From Mesostigma viride (lineage: Eukaryota > Streptophyta > Mesostigmatophyceae > Mesostigmatales > Mesostigmataceae): a stretch of 62,000 nucleotides of DNA. A model generated the notes under the pieces. It did not search any database. It saw only the letters and a list, made by a program, of their open reading frames with translations, and was not told the DNA's origin. Each line of letters starts with the position of its first letter. Position 1 is the stretch's first letter. This document shows, piece by piece, positions 19,133-33,800 of this stretch. The stretch spans positions 6,333,817-6,395,816 of the forward strand of contig RPFO01000080.1 in NCBI GenBank assembly GCA_009746045.1, in the 5' to 3' direction. A program made the position numbers and the translations under genes.

Positions 19133-22100
19133 TCAACTCCAGCTCCTTTTGCCGCATGTCAAAGTAGAGCGACGTGATCTGGTGCTTGCGGCGGTGGATC
19201 TTGTCGGGGCGGTCCGCCGCCGAGACTTGGGCCTGTGGGGGGGTGATGCGGTCAAGATTGTCGACCCATATAAAGTGAGACCATTATCAGTAACAAACCC
19301 CACGCATGCTTGGTTCATGCCGTGTTCGTATCACACAGGCATAGATAGCGGGTCGTCTAATTGATAGAAGACGACCTTAGCCATGCAGGGCACCAATGTG
19401 CAGGGCTTTAAGAAACCGTGATGACGGGTAGGGGAAAATTGTGTCCAGGTGCTTGTGTGTGTGTGCGTAGAGTGTTTGTGTGGCTGTGTGTAGGGCGGGA
19501 TGCTGAAGTCAGGGGCGTTGGGGAAGGGGGAGGGAGGTGGATGAGGAAGATACAAGAGACTCCACCGCCTTACCACCAACAACCCCCACCCAACACTGCC
19601 GCTCCCTATGCTGCGTCATCACAAAAATATGGGCACTTCAATCTTGCACGGCAGTCAACTGCTTCATTGCATTGACTGCATCAATGTCTGTGGCATCAAC
19701 CATGCTGCATCCCCATTAACGCATATCATACTAGTATATCATAGACTGCTGTTATACCCCTATTTACGCAAATCATACTAGTATATCATAGACTGCTGTT
19801 ATATCCCTATGTACGCATATCATAGACTGCTGTTATATCCCCATTAACGCATATCATACTAGTATATCATAGACTGCTGTTATACCCCCATTAATTAATT
19901 AATTAATTAGAAACATAACTCCGTTGGGAGTACCCCCATTAACGCATATCATACTAGTATATCATAGACTGCTGTTATACCCCTATTTACGCATATCATA
20001 CTAGTATATCATAGACTGCTGTTATATCCCATTAACACATATCATACTAGCATATCATAGACTGCTGTAATGTTCTTGACTAATGTTCTTGTTATGTCCT
20101 GTGCTATCTACAGTACCTACCGCGTGGCCGCGTTTAGCCGGTCCCCATCCCACATCCCCAACCAACATACGTGACATCTACAACATTCTTGTGCTGTACT
20201 ACAATCTTGCACTAATACTGTGCTATAAATAGCACGTACCGCGTGGACGTGCTGGGCTGCGCCGATGCCGGGCGCGGGCTGGACGTAGCCCTTGGTCAGC
20301 TCGCGCTGGTTGACCTGGGAAGACCGCCACGGCGCGCCGTGCCGAAACAAGAATCACAGTCGAGCGAGGAAGGATACCGACGCCGCTTCATGATTAACTA
20401 TTAAGGAAGGATACCGACGCCGCTTCATGATTAACTATTAAGGAAGGATACCGACGCCACTTCATGATTGACTATTAAGGAAGGATACTGACGCCACTTC
20501 ATGATTAACTATTAAGGAAGGATATTAACGCCACTTCATGATTAACTATTAAGGAAGGATACCGACGCCACTTCATGATTAACTATTAAGGAAGGATACC
20601 GACGCCACTTCATGATTAACTATTAAGGAAGGATACCGACGCCACTTCATGATTAACTATTAAGGAAGGATACCGACGCCACTTCATGATTAACTGTTAA
20701 GGAAGGATACCGACGCCACTTCATGATTAACTATTAAGGAGGGATACCGACGCCACTTCATGATTAACTATTAATAACTATTAATCAATAATAATTATTT
20801 GTTTGCCGGTTATTAAGTTTTAAGTAAGTACTTGCATGCCGTACGCATTATTAACTTACACCTAGACTCGAGCCCATACAAGCTGGAGATAGGGACAGTG
20901 AATAGAGCCCAATCAAGCTGGAGATAGGGACAGTGAATAGAGCCCATACAAGCTAGAGATGGGGACAATACATCCTGTAGTGGGGTGTGACCTGCACGCA
21001 CCTGTGCTCCAAACAACGCACCATGTGAGGATATTCATTGAACAAAATAAGGACGCAAAACCCCTTGAGAGCTACAGTTGACAGTAAGTCACGTGTTGGA
21101 TGACCCGGGCGGACAGGCAATAAGCCCATCAGAGCACTCACCGCCTTGACGGCAAACAAGCCCACCACAGCACCAAGCTAACTTCCAGATAAGCCCACTA
21201 CAGCACCAAACTCACCTCCAAACACGCCCACCACAGCGCCAAACTCACCTCCTTGATGTTGGCGGTCGTCGGCACCTCCAGGTACCCCACCGCCCCTGCC
21301 CCCCCTTCCTCTTGCGTGCCCTTCTCTCCTCCTCCTCCACCTTCTGCCTCAGCAGCTCATCCGCACTCAACGCCCCGCCTCCTGCCTGGGAGGGCCAGGC
21401 GGCCTCCTGCCCCACACTACTGTCATATGCGCCGCCCGACATCCCCGCTGGTTGCCCCTCATAGCCACCACCCCCGTAGTAGCCGCCCCCGCCATAGTAG
21501 TCCACCCCACCCACTCCCATAGAATTGTAGCTACCCCCGCTTCCAGTAGCGCCATAGCTCACCCCGCCATAGCCATAGGGTTGCGGGGGTGGCTGGGCGC
21601 CATAACTGTCATAGTCAGCGGAAACATGACCACTGGCGTACTCAGGGGGCGGAGTGGGCCCCGGCGCCTGGGGGTAACCCTGCCCATAATAGTGACCACC
21701 CGGGGCAACGCTGCTATCATTACTACCACCCGCACGCGCGGCCGCTTTGTGACTGGCTGCCTGTTCGCCAGCCCCCGGGCTGCTGCTGGGACGGTAAGCG
21801 GTGCCGAACGCCAGCGGTTCATTTCCACAATCATCGCCGCCGTCAGCGCCTTGGTACGCGGGCAGGCGGGCGGAGGAGGACAGGTGGGCTGAGTCGCCCG
21901 CGTAGCGCGCCGCAACGTCATGCACCAGGGTGGGAGCAGGGGGCCCGCCAGGGGGTGGTGCTGGCCCTGTGGTAGGGTACCGGGCGGTAGCACTGGTCGC
22001 TGTCGCTGGCTTGCTGGCCGGTGCATGGGAGCCCTCTGCTGTTCCATGATTAGAACCGGCAGGCCGAGGAAACGGCACGCAGTGTACTTGGGGATGTCCG

Positions 22101-24208
22101 TGAGAAAGGGATGATGACAAGGCGTCCAAAGAGGCATGCAAGCACAGGAGAGGCATGCAAACAGGTAGCTTGATGCAAACATAGGGTAGGCAAGCATGGT
22201 TGTCTCATTGATAGGGAAGGCATGCAAACAGGCAGCTTACATATATCCTCTAGGGGCATGCCAAAACCGGCACTTGGCACTTGGCGTTGAGAGACACGCG
22301 CGGGCACACGTAGGGCATATATATGCCTCACTAGGGGGTTGAGCTTGAGGTTGCCTTGTTGCATGATCCTCAGCCTCGATTTTAATGCGAACCGTGGCTG
22401 GGCTCGACGAGCATGGGCGGAGGAAGCCCAAGGTTCAATCACGGAATATGGTGGCCTGGGACCGCTTTCCTTGCAAGGCTATTTTTGTCACGGGACAGAC
22501 AGCAATCTGAGATAGAAATCTGAAAGTAACACTACACCGGCGGTCGGGGGCACATAGCACGAATAGGGTGGTTGGTCAAGCAAAGCACTACAACAGCGGT
22601 CGGGGGCACATCGCACGAATAGGGTGGTTGGTCAAGCAAAGCACTACAACAGCGGTCGGGGGCACATCGCACGAATAGGGTGGTTGGTCGAGCAAAGCAC
22701 TACAACAGCGGTCGGGGGCACATAGCACGAATAGGGTGGTTGGGCTAGCAAAGCACAACAACAGCGGTCGGGGACAGATGCCGAGGAGACATGGGTAGGG
22801 GCCACTGCGGGCTGCTTACAACTGCCCGCCCATTACAGTCATACCCGCGTCGAGATACCATCGCTGCCCGAATCTCGGTGTCGTAACTTAACACGGGTAC
22901 GTAACCTTAACTTAACGCGGGTACGACTGCATTACTGCCAGGCACTGATCAATGCCAGCCACCAGGCTTGACTAGACCCAATCAGACACAGTTCCACCGC
23001 ACTAAACATAGTTCCACCACACTTAACATACTTCCACCACACTAAACACAGTTCCACCACGCTAAACACCGTTCTACCACACTAAACACCGTTCTACCAC
23101 ACTAAACACAGTTCCACCACACTAAACATGGGCCCTACTCAAGCTAGATCAGGAGATACCCCCGCAAAAGGGATCCAGCGGACTGCTCTGCCAGTCGTGG
23201 CATGAACCGGCTGACTACATTCCTTCCGTCGTCATGTTAAGCCGTGCTGTCAGTCGTCACATGACCAGCATGGTTACGCTCCCGACCGTCACAACCTGCC
23301 TGTCTGGTAATAATGTGCCCCAACACTCCCTTGTGTCCACGTCAGACGTTGTGACCCAGCCAGCAAGAAAGTGCGATAGGATGTCCCCCTGTGCTGGCCC
23401 CCGGCACCAGTGAGGCCCCACAAGTTCTATTTATGGGGACCTGGTGCACCCTTGTGCTGGGGCTCTGTCCCTTTTTAGGCACACGCGAGTGTGCAGATTT
23501 CTATAAACGGAATATCCCTCTCTCACGACACCACATATGCATGTGGAGGGGTGGGGGGTATACGGAGAGCGTATAATACAACAAGATGCAGATAATGTGC
23601 AATTATTGCCATGTGACCGTTTATACGTGCTGGGCACAGTCAAGCACCGATTACAGCGTATCGCTTCGCTGGTTACGTTTCAGTCGCATACCATGTCAAT
23701 GAGACAACCACCAAGAACGGAAACAAAACCCTTGAACGCATGTGCCGAAAGAATGGACATAGGCAGAGTACTTACGGTGATCAGACTTCGCAGCGTCGCC
23801 GATGTCCACGGTGGCAGATCTGCCACCGCCGAGCACCTGGAATTTCGGGGCAGGCAACAGGTCAGTCAAAAGACCACCCGACGAGGGACGCTGCGCCGAG
23901 GAATCCGGTTTCTTGGCTTTATGCGCGGGTCGCCAGTCCTCATCATCACCATCATTCGTCGCTACTGGCACTGGAGGGCGGAACTGCACCAGCTTCTTGA
24001 TTTTTTCGGCTGGCGGAGGAAGGGACGAAAAGAGGCCCCCCCGTGAGGGCTGGTTGCTGGACTTGGGCGTGGGGAGACTGCCAAACAACCCTTTGCGGGG
24101 TGGAACCTCCACAGGAGTCTCGTCACGTTTGGAGGTGTCTTTGGCGAGAAGTTCCTGCTTGTCCGGCTCATCCTCTTCCGAAGAGTAATCGGCAACAAGC
24201 CCCAGCAT
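19071..24208 (-). CDS. PRCC-family (proline-rich, mitotic checkpoint/splicing-associated) protein
   Basis: Five exons on the minus strand: 23,776-24,208; 21,249-22,086; 20,240-20,314; 20,121-20,177; 19,071-19,232 (the second start and the fourth exon are less certain). All junctions are GT-AG and phases agree. The product is ~521 aa. The N-terminus MLGLVADYSSEEDEPDKQ, the repeated GLFGSLPTPK / GLFSSLPPP / GLLTDLLPAPK motifs, a Gly/Tyr/Pro-rich middle (exon 2), and the C-terminus (HRRKHQITSLYFDMRQKELE, ending TKAETQGKYGW) are the layout of PRCC. Human PRCC is a nuclear protein linked to splicing factors and MAD2B; the plant relatives share the RRKHQI...KYGW end. Exon 2 needs one extra G in the 7-C run at 21,299-21,305 to stay in frame (then YLEVPTTANIKE); either a homopolymer sequencing error or a real frameshift. 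Divergent from CK2 alpha. Confidence 0.85.
19735..20070 (+). repeat. ~50-bp minisatellite in PRCC intron 4
   Basis: Six to seven copies of a unit containing CATATCATACTAGTATATCA and TAGACTGCTGTTATACCCC, with one copy interrupted by a 36-nt LINE 3' end at 19,895-19,930. Array continues to near 20,070. Confidence 0.85.
19895..19930 (-). mobile_element. 36-nt LINE insertion consisting of hairpin and tail only
   Basis: On the minus strand: CTCC-CAAC-GGAGTTATG..., then a (TTAA)n tail. It is flanked by exact 12-bp direct repeats TACCCCCATTAA (19,883-19,894 and 19,931-19,942), and lies inside a minisatellite whose other copies show the empty site. The T closing the hairpin (19,931) is shared with the flanking repeat. 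Confidence 0.7.
20362..20775 (+). repeat. 37-bp minisatellite in PRCC intron 2
   Basis: About eleven copies of a 37-bp unit beginning AAGGAAGGATACCGACGCC and ending TCATGATTAACTATT, differing by single substitutions (for example GCCGC versus GCCAC). Confidence 0.95.
22530..22780 (+). repeat. 56-bp minisatellite in PRCC intron 1
   Basis: CGGTCGGGG occurs at 22,541, 22,597, 22,653, 22,709 and 22,765, an exact 56-bp period, with nearly identical sequence between. Confidence 0.95.
22985..23130 (+). repeat. 20-bp minisatellite in PRCC intron 1
   Basis: Seven copies of a unit close to AGTTCCACCACACTAAACAC, with substitutions in the middle copies. Confidence 0.9.
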
Positions 24209-25431
24209 TTGGGAAAAAGCTGGCGACGAAGATGTGAACTTCTAATAAGCGTGATAGCGCAATGCCGACGAGCTATCAAATTAAGTAGTACACTTGAAAA
24301 GGAGCCTGATTAATGGAAAGTCATAAAATGCGCTGCAGCTAACCCGCGCAGGCAATCTGCCCAGAGTAAAGGCATCCAAACCAAGGCCGTGGAGAGTCCC
24401 GCGACAACAAATTATTAACATGGTGGCCTGCCAAGCCTGCTTTGAGCAATGCCTGCGGAACGAGTCTCAATCTTGACTCTTGCGTGTGCAACAATCTCAT
24501 CCTTCTGCTCTCAAACCAACCACGAGTCCCTTTGTGGGCAGGCGCCAGCCAACTGCCAAGGTGGTTGTTGTTGTTGATTCCACGCCGGACATGGCCAGCA
24601 TAGGCGCCAAGGACAAGCCAAGTAGCAACTCATGCCTTCAACTAACCGTGCTTGTCACCGCATGGATCTTGTACGAAGATTCAATCAAGAATATTTGTCA
24701 AGCGTGAAGTGTTGCAACGGCCACGTGAACGTAATGGCATAACCGTAGTTATTCCATAGTTATTCCGTAGTTATTCCACCACAACAGCTGCACGCAAAAA
24801 TCGCACATCTGTACCCTGCATCTGTACGGCATAAACTCAACTCAACTCAACTCAACTCAACTCAACTCAACATCTGTACGGCATCCCGCCCCTGCACAAA
24901 AGCCACGCCGTGCTGGATACCCAGGAGTCAAAACCCAAGAGTAACTCTTGGGTCTTTCAAGAAGGCTCCAGGACAGGCTCAAATTCGCGTTCGTACGCCT
25001 GACTTGTCGTCATTTAACCTAAAGGGCCCAGAGAGAGGCATGAAAAACGGCGCGCGTGTCGGCATCTGGTGCTGGTCAAGGCTGCGGGTGTAATGAGCCA
25101 GGTATGAGCACGAAATCACGCCCAAGGCCTCCAAGGCGACAGCAAATCTAGCAAACCCCGCTGTTCAGCAGCGTTTGCAGCTGAACGGGAAGGCGCGAGG
25201 TATTCATCTGGGTGCGTCAGCCCACCTTGGAAAAGGAAGGCTGGTTTTTCCCGCATTGTGCGCTGCAAAGAGACAAAAGACGCAGCGGCTGTGTATAGGC
25301 ACCAGCGGCCATTTTTTTCTGAGCCTGTGGCGGTTGGCTAATGCTCTTACGTTCGAGGGGTCACATGCTGCGTTAGCTGTGGCACGGTAGTGTGTCGCCG
25401 CCAGGGGCCTGTTCCCGCGGCTGTCGGTCTC
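24209..25431. promoter_or_regulatory. Divergent intergenic region between the PRCC-family gene and CK2 alpha
   Basis: About 1.2 kb containing the promoters and 5' UTRs of both head-to-head genes. A (CTCAA)n pentanucleotide array lies at ~24,836-24,870. A repeated GTTATTCC word occurs near 24,750. No canonical TATA box is convincing next to either start. Confidence 0.5.
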
Positions 25432-28586
<3,155 letters not shown>

Positions 28587-29864
28587 GGCGCAGGGGCCTT
28601 GTGGACGAGGGCCGAGGGCCACAAGCGACGAGGGCCAATGGGGCTTCTGATGGGGGTGGAGAGAGAACATGCACATCCATGGGCGGGCATGTTGGCAGAC
28701 AGAGAGGGGTGACATATGGGCAGGCAGAGCTAGGGTGAGGCGGGCACAGCAATAGGCAGGCAGAGCAATTGGCGGGCGGCAGCATTTGCGATCCCTGGGA
28801 TGACGCAGGACGGTGACATCTTCCAGGAGACGGGACGTCAGGCAGGCGGAATTGTGGTGCTGATGGGCTGGCTTGGTCCCCGCCCCTCCCACCCCCGCCC
28901 CGTGATTCTACTCCTGGCCGTGTACTTGCATCGGTCACGGCCAGTCAACATCCACAACGCGTGGCGTTCGTGAGCAACCTGGCGCAGTGAGACAATGTGA
29001 TGGTCTGGCTGTGGTTAGGGAAGGTGGGGGGTGGAGGGAGGGCCCTCTGGACCCGGCTTTCTTGGAATGTTCATATCAGCAGACTGCTCGGATCTGTCAG
29101 TTTGCGAAGGCGACGGCTGCTTCTTCCAGGGTATGTGTCTTGTCTCTACCCGGCCAAGATTGTATCAAGGCTGTTTGGGTGGCTCCTCTTCTGGCAGTGG
29201 TTGACGCAGTTCCGTTGCTCGTACTCCAGACAAGCTTGGGCATTCGTCGCCTCTGGCGCACTGTGGCATACCATTCCCATCAAAAGGCATCTTTTCTAGG
29301 GTGCTCTTTTGTTGGGGGAGCCCTCTGATGCAGATCTTGGGGGAGCCCTCTGATGCGATGTAGTTTGTCCTTGCGCTGGGAGCTTGCGGCGACCCACGTT
29401 TCCACGCAAAACCCTTGACCCCGGCAACCAACGTCTTTCACTAGCCCTTCTGCCGTCAAGGGAACTTTTGAATGGGCCTTTACTGCGGTTGGGGCGGTTG
29501 TTGGGACTTCCAGGACGCCATGGGTGGCCTGTTTTACTTGTGAACTAGATATGTACGGTACTGAGAAGTGAGAATGTGTGCCGCAGTGTGCACAGCTGAG
29601 CTGTCCGTTGCTTGGACTGCATCAGTGGGAGGCCCAATCTGTGTGTGCGTGATGTGGCGGACGCTCTGTGGATAGTGAATCTTTCTTTCCCTGGCGAGGA
29701 GGTGATGCCGTTCTGGGGTTGCTATTTTGTCATTTTTTGTTGAATGCGGTCCAACCGAATAAGCAGTATACTGGTATCATTACATGGGCTTCAAGATTGG
29801 GCTCTCTTCCCTGCATGGATTCAGAATAGGGCAGTGTAGGGGAGAAGGCAATTCGCCTTCGGTT
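28587..29864. other. 3' flank of CK2 alpha
   Basis: 3' UTR and intergenic DNA; no gene recognised. A duplicated GGGGGAGCCCTCTGATGC phrase occurs near 29,317 and 29,339. Confidence 0.4.
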
Positions 29865-29912
29865 AAAAAAAAAAAAAAATTAAATTAAATTAAATTATAA
29901 CGTGCCTCCGTT
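29865..29912 (-). mobile_element. Truncated LINE 3' end with TTTAA tail
   Basis: On the minus strand: CAACGGAGGCACGTTAT followed by (AATTT)n and a T run. This is half of the CAAC hairpin plus tail, cut by the tail of the next LINE copy. Same tail type as the ORF2 relic at 17,690. Confidence 0.55.
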
Positions 29913-30136
29913 GAATTGAATTGAATTGAATTGTAACATAACTCCGTTGGGAGTATATGTAGCACATAGCCCTTGAGAGGGGGCATATGGCCTATCATAC
30001 ATCCTAAGCTACTTCCTGCAAGGGTGGGGATGTAAAGGACCCTTGCTCTAGGTGCACCAGGGCACGTGCATCCCCATGATCTTCAAGCTATGCCCAGCGA
30101 AGGGGGAGCCTGTCATGGGGGGGAAGATCAGCATAG

Positions 30137-30836
30137 TGTAACGACTAAAAATGTTGTGTTTGCAACAGCCTCAGTATCAACATTAGCGTGAAAAGATCTT
30201 TATACCTGGGTTGGAGTCGCGACAGATAACTTCACGTCCAGAGAAGCAATGAAGATGGATCTTCAACAGTTAAGGGAATGAGTCCCCACCCTTGTTAGAC
30301 ACAACAGACAAGTTATATCCAAGTCGACTATCTGTTGAAGTTATAGTTGACTTTTGGCAAGGGTTGTTTGATTGATGAAACAAGGAAACCCTTGAATTAC
30401 ACCATAGCTTTAGCTCTCACGTACGCACACATGCACGGCCGCCACAATCAGTATAAAAGTCATCGTGCACGCAGAGTCGGCTCAACCCTAACCCGAAAGA
30501 ACCAATCAAAAGTGAGGATCACTCAAGGTAAGATCCTGTCCTCAGAATCCACAACACAGCACAAGGCCAGCACTACAGAATCTCCGTGACCTGGAACCAG
30601 ATCCACCAGGTACGACAGTCTTAAAGAGAATCTATGACTGGCTGAACTAAACCATACAAAGTACCCCACGTGGATCAGGCCACGACCAATGAGGGTAGAA
30701 CAATAATTCGACAGATCTCAGCAGGCCCAATATCAATCATACGTCGAAGCCTCCTAACTATCCAAATAATTGTCCCCAAGAACTCATAATAAGGTCACCA
30801 GTAGGAAAACTTTGGATGTAACATTTGGTTGTTACA
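30137..30836 (-). repeat. LTR, left copy (3' LTR in element orientation)
   Basis: 700 bp, apparently identical to 36,943-37,642 in every stretch compared, including the same chance 80-codon frame at 30,347-30,589 and 37,153-37,395. This means the insertion is recent. Confidence 0.95.
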
Positions 30837-30848
30837 TATCTCCCCCTC
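30837..30848 (-). promoter_or_regulatory. Polypurine tract of the LTR element
   Basis: GAGGGGGAGATA on the minus strand immediately before the LTR: the second-strand priming site that fixes the element's orientation. Confidence 0.8.
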
Positions 30849-33800
30849 AAGACAGGAACTCCCAGTTCCTAGAAGCCAAGAAGAATAAACAACAACCTAC
30901 ACAAGAACAACACAACAATAAACAGGAAGTCCACCATCTCTTGGGACAAGCAGATGGGTTTTTACATCCCTGAAGCCAGGGCCTCCTATCTCATAAACAT
31001 CTAGTCACAGGTGCTTAAGGAAGACAAGTCACATCCTTATCCACTACAAGCCCAGATAATCACAGCAATACGGGAAGTCATCCCGTCATCATTCTGGAAT
31101 TCTGGAACTCCGGACTTGAACAGCAGAACTGGAATGGAGCCCCCCCCATCATCCATCCTGGAATCCCCCCCCTCACACCACAATCCAAAGCCCCCCTTTC
31201 CTTCTCAGCCCTGTTCCTCACAGGCTATACCAATCCCCATTCAGGCCACCTTGCCATTGGGTCCACACATGGGAAACTGCCCCACCACGTGGGCCAACTC
31301 TGGCCAGTTCCTGCTGACCTTCAGCACCATGCAAGTCTCAGTAGCCCCTGCCACCATCTGGACAGCATAGCGGAAGCATGCCCCAGGAGAGGAGCACCAC
31401 AGACTGACTCGCCGGGTCCATCACCCAAGTAGAGGACGTCTTGTGCCTGCTCACCCCTGATCTGTACGCTCACCAGAACTGCAGAAAGGTCTTGACCACA
31501 GACCACTTAGCACCTATCAGGGCACCAGCACCCATAGTGGCATCAGACGGACCCTAAGTTCCACAGTGTACTTGGGGCAACCCGGGATTGCAAAAGAGGT
31601 AGAAGTCTCTCCCATACTCACTGGCTGCAACTGAGTAAATGCCTCCTTCAAGGCCTCAGGTAAGGCTGCTAGCATGTCCTGCCCCTCAGTAGGCCTCATA
31701 TCAAACTCAGGTCCTGGTGACAATGCATACATCCTATGCAGCAGATGAGCCACAAAAAGGGAAGCCACTCTCATACAGGCTGGTGTGCATACATGAACCA
31801 CGTCTTAATCATACCAGGCATCAAGCCCTAGGTGAACAACTCCATATGTCATATGTCGGGGTACAACACAGAAGTCACTCTCCATGTGCCATCCAGGCTC
31901 AGATCCCCTCAACTATCCTCAGAAGCTGGTCACCAAGATCTGGATGTCATCTCAGCTTAGTCCCACCAAACTCCCCCAAGAGTCCATCCCACTCAACTCA
32001 GATCCCAGTCAGATTCGATGAGTCCACATGAATCCAGGAAGGAGTCAACAGGGTCAAGGCACCTAAGCCAAACAAGGTGAGGCCACTCCAGGTTCTGGGA
32101 CACCACCCTCCCTCAGCTAGAGTCCACGGGTGAAGGACAAGCCTGACATTCCCAGGGATAACGGGTCATCCACAGGGATCCATGCCATGAATACTGACAG
32201 CTCTCACTGCTTGATCAGGGCAGGAAGCAGAGTGTCATGTAGCAAGGCTAACCCTCTATACAGCCAACCCCCCATAATTAACTTGGGCTGCCAGGGTCCA
32301 AGGCTCATCAGGTCATAGCAGGCTGGATGGATGCCAAGAATGCTCAATCCTAACACAGGGCTGGCATGAGCTTCTGCTGCAGCAAGTCCAAGGCCCGCTG
32401 ACACCCGGCAGTCCACGCAAACTGGAACGAGGAAACGTCAACAGCGCCCCAGGTGGAAGTGCAGTCACCAAGAGACAGGAGCAATCCAGCAGGAAGACGT
32501 CGCCAACAGGGTCGCCTCATGAAGAGCAAGGTTATCTCAGAAGTACGCCCATGAGGCCGTGGACAGGGTTGTCTCCAGTGGGTACCCGTCAGCAGGTTGG
32601 GGAGATGCAACAAAGCACAGCCAAAATAGCCCACCGATGGCCAGCGAAACCAGGATACCATCAGGTTCTATGAGGATAGTCAGGGATCTATGAGGAGACC
32701 CAGAAAAGATGAACTGAAATCCCAAGGTGTCTCCACGCTATGATCCTCATAGATCTCCTCCCCACCAGAACAAAATTTCCCCCCCTCCAGTCGCACCCAC
32801 AGGAGTAAGAGTGAGGTAAAGCCACATCTCCTTAGTAGCTAGTACTCTCAACCCATAGCCAGTGGCTTTTTATGAGCCAAGGCACACTATTTCTCCATAA
32901 GATGCCTGGGAAACCATCCACAGCCTTGATAGGGATAGCAAAAGATCCGTAATGCCTCACCAGCATTATGAACGGTATGCCCCAACTGGTAAAGCGTAGC
33001 ACACGCTACCCCATGCAAGGTTTAGACGCAGCCCAATCCCCTGCACGCCCTGCTCCCCACACAAATCCCCCTCAGCATAACTGGTAAACTGGAGACTACC
33101 AGCATGCCTAATAATTCCACCCCTCTGCGTAGAATAAGCTGTAATAATCCTGGTATCAACTTCCCAAGATTGACAGCATAACCTAGCAGGAACAAACGCC
33201 ATGGAATACGCATAAGGACAGAGGCCCAGCCAACCATAGAAGGGTGGGGGAGGCCTGTCTCTCAGCCCACTGACCCACTGGTGGCCTGCAGGGTCTCTCT
33301 ATAACGGCGTCCTATGCACCTCATGACTAAAGATGGGATGGGCACTACAGCAAAGTGTCCAAGACGGAGTTGCATACAGGGCAGCTTGAGAGCAAACTGA
33401 AAGCAATCACCAATCAGGCAACTGATGTGCTCAAGCTTGGCAGGGCCCCCAGCAACAACATCACTCCCCGCAACCATCCAGGTGGCACTACCATGCAAGG
33501 TAATGTGGGCATTAGGATCGAAGGAGCCCAAGACAAGGTTGCACAAGTAGGGCAGCATAAGGGTATGCTGGATGAGGCCATCAGTCATCAAACAGATACA
33601 CCCTCAGCTTGGCAGGGCCCTAGCAAGTAGACTGAACAATGTCCCCCTAGTCAAAGCATGGAAGGTAGTATCCATGTTCGTGAACCACGTAGACTGCCAA
33701 ATAGTATTAATGTCAGTGTACCACGGATACTGATGCATATGAGGCAGGTTGTAAGGGTGGTAAAGGGCTGAATGGGTCCCTCAACAAACCCACACCTCTA

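Noticed and set aside
20362-20775. CRISPR-like array of regularly spaced repeats
   Set aside because: Contiguous 37-bp tandem repeats without unique spacers in a eukaryotic intron: an ordinary minisatellite.
25390-25431. Upstream GTG start extending CK2 alpha by 14 residues
   Set aside because: Eukaryotic initiation expected at ATG 25,432, which begins the conserved N-terminus.
30440-30460. TATAAAAG on the plus strand within the LTR as proof of plus orientation
   Set aside because: The polypurine tract and primer-binding site both place the element on the minus strand; a single TATA-like word is weaker evidence.
30347-30589. 80-codon frame found twice, at 30,347 and 37,153
   Set aside because: Lies inside the two identical LTRs; no similarity to a protein and on the strand opposite to the element.
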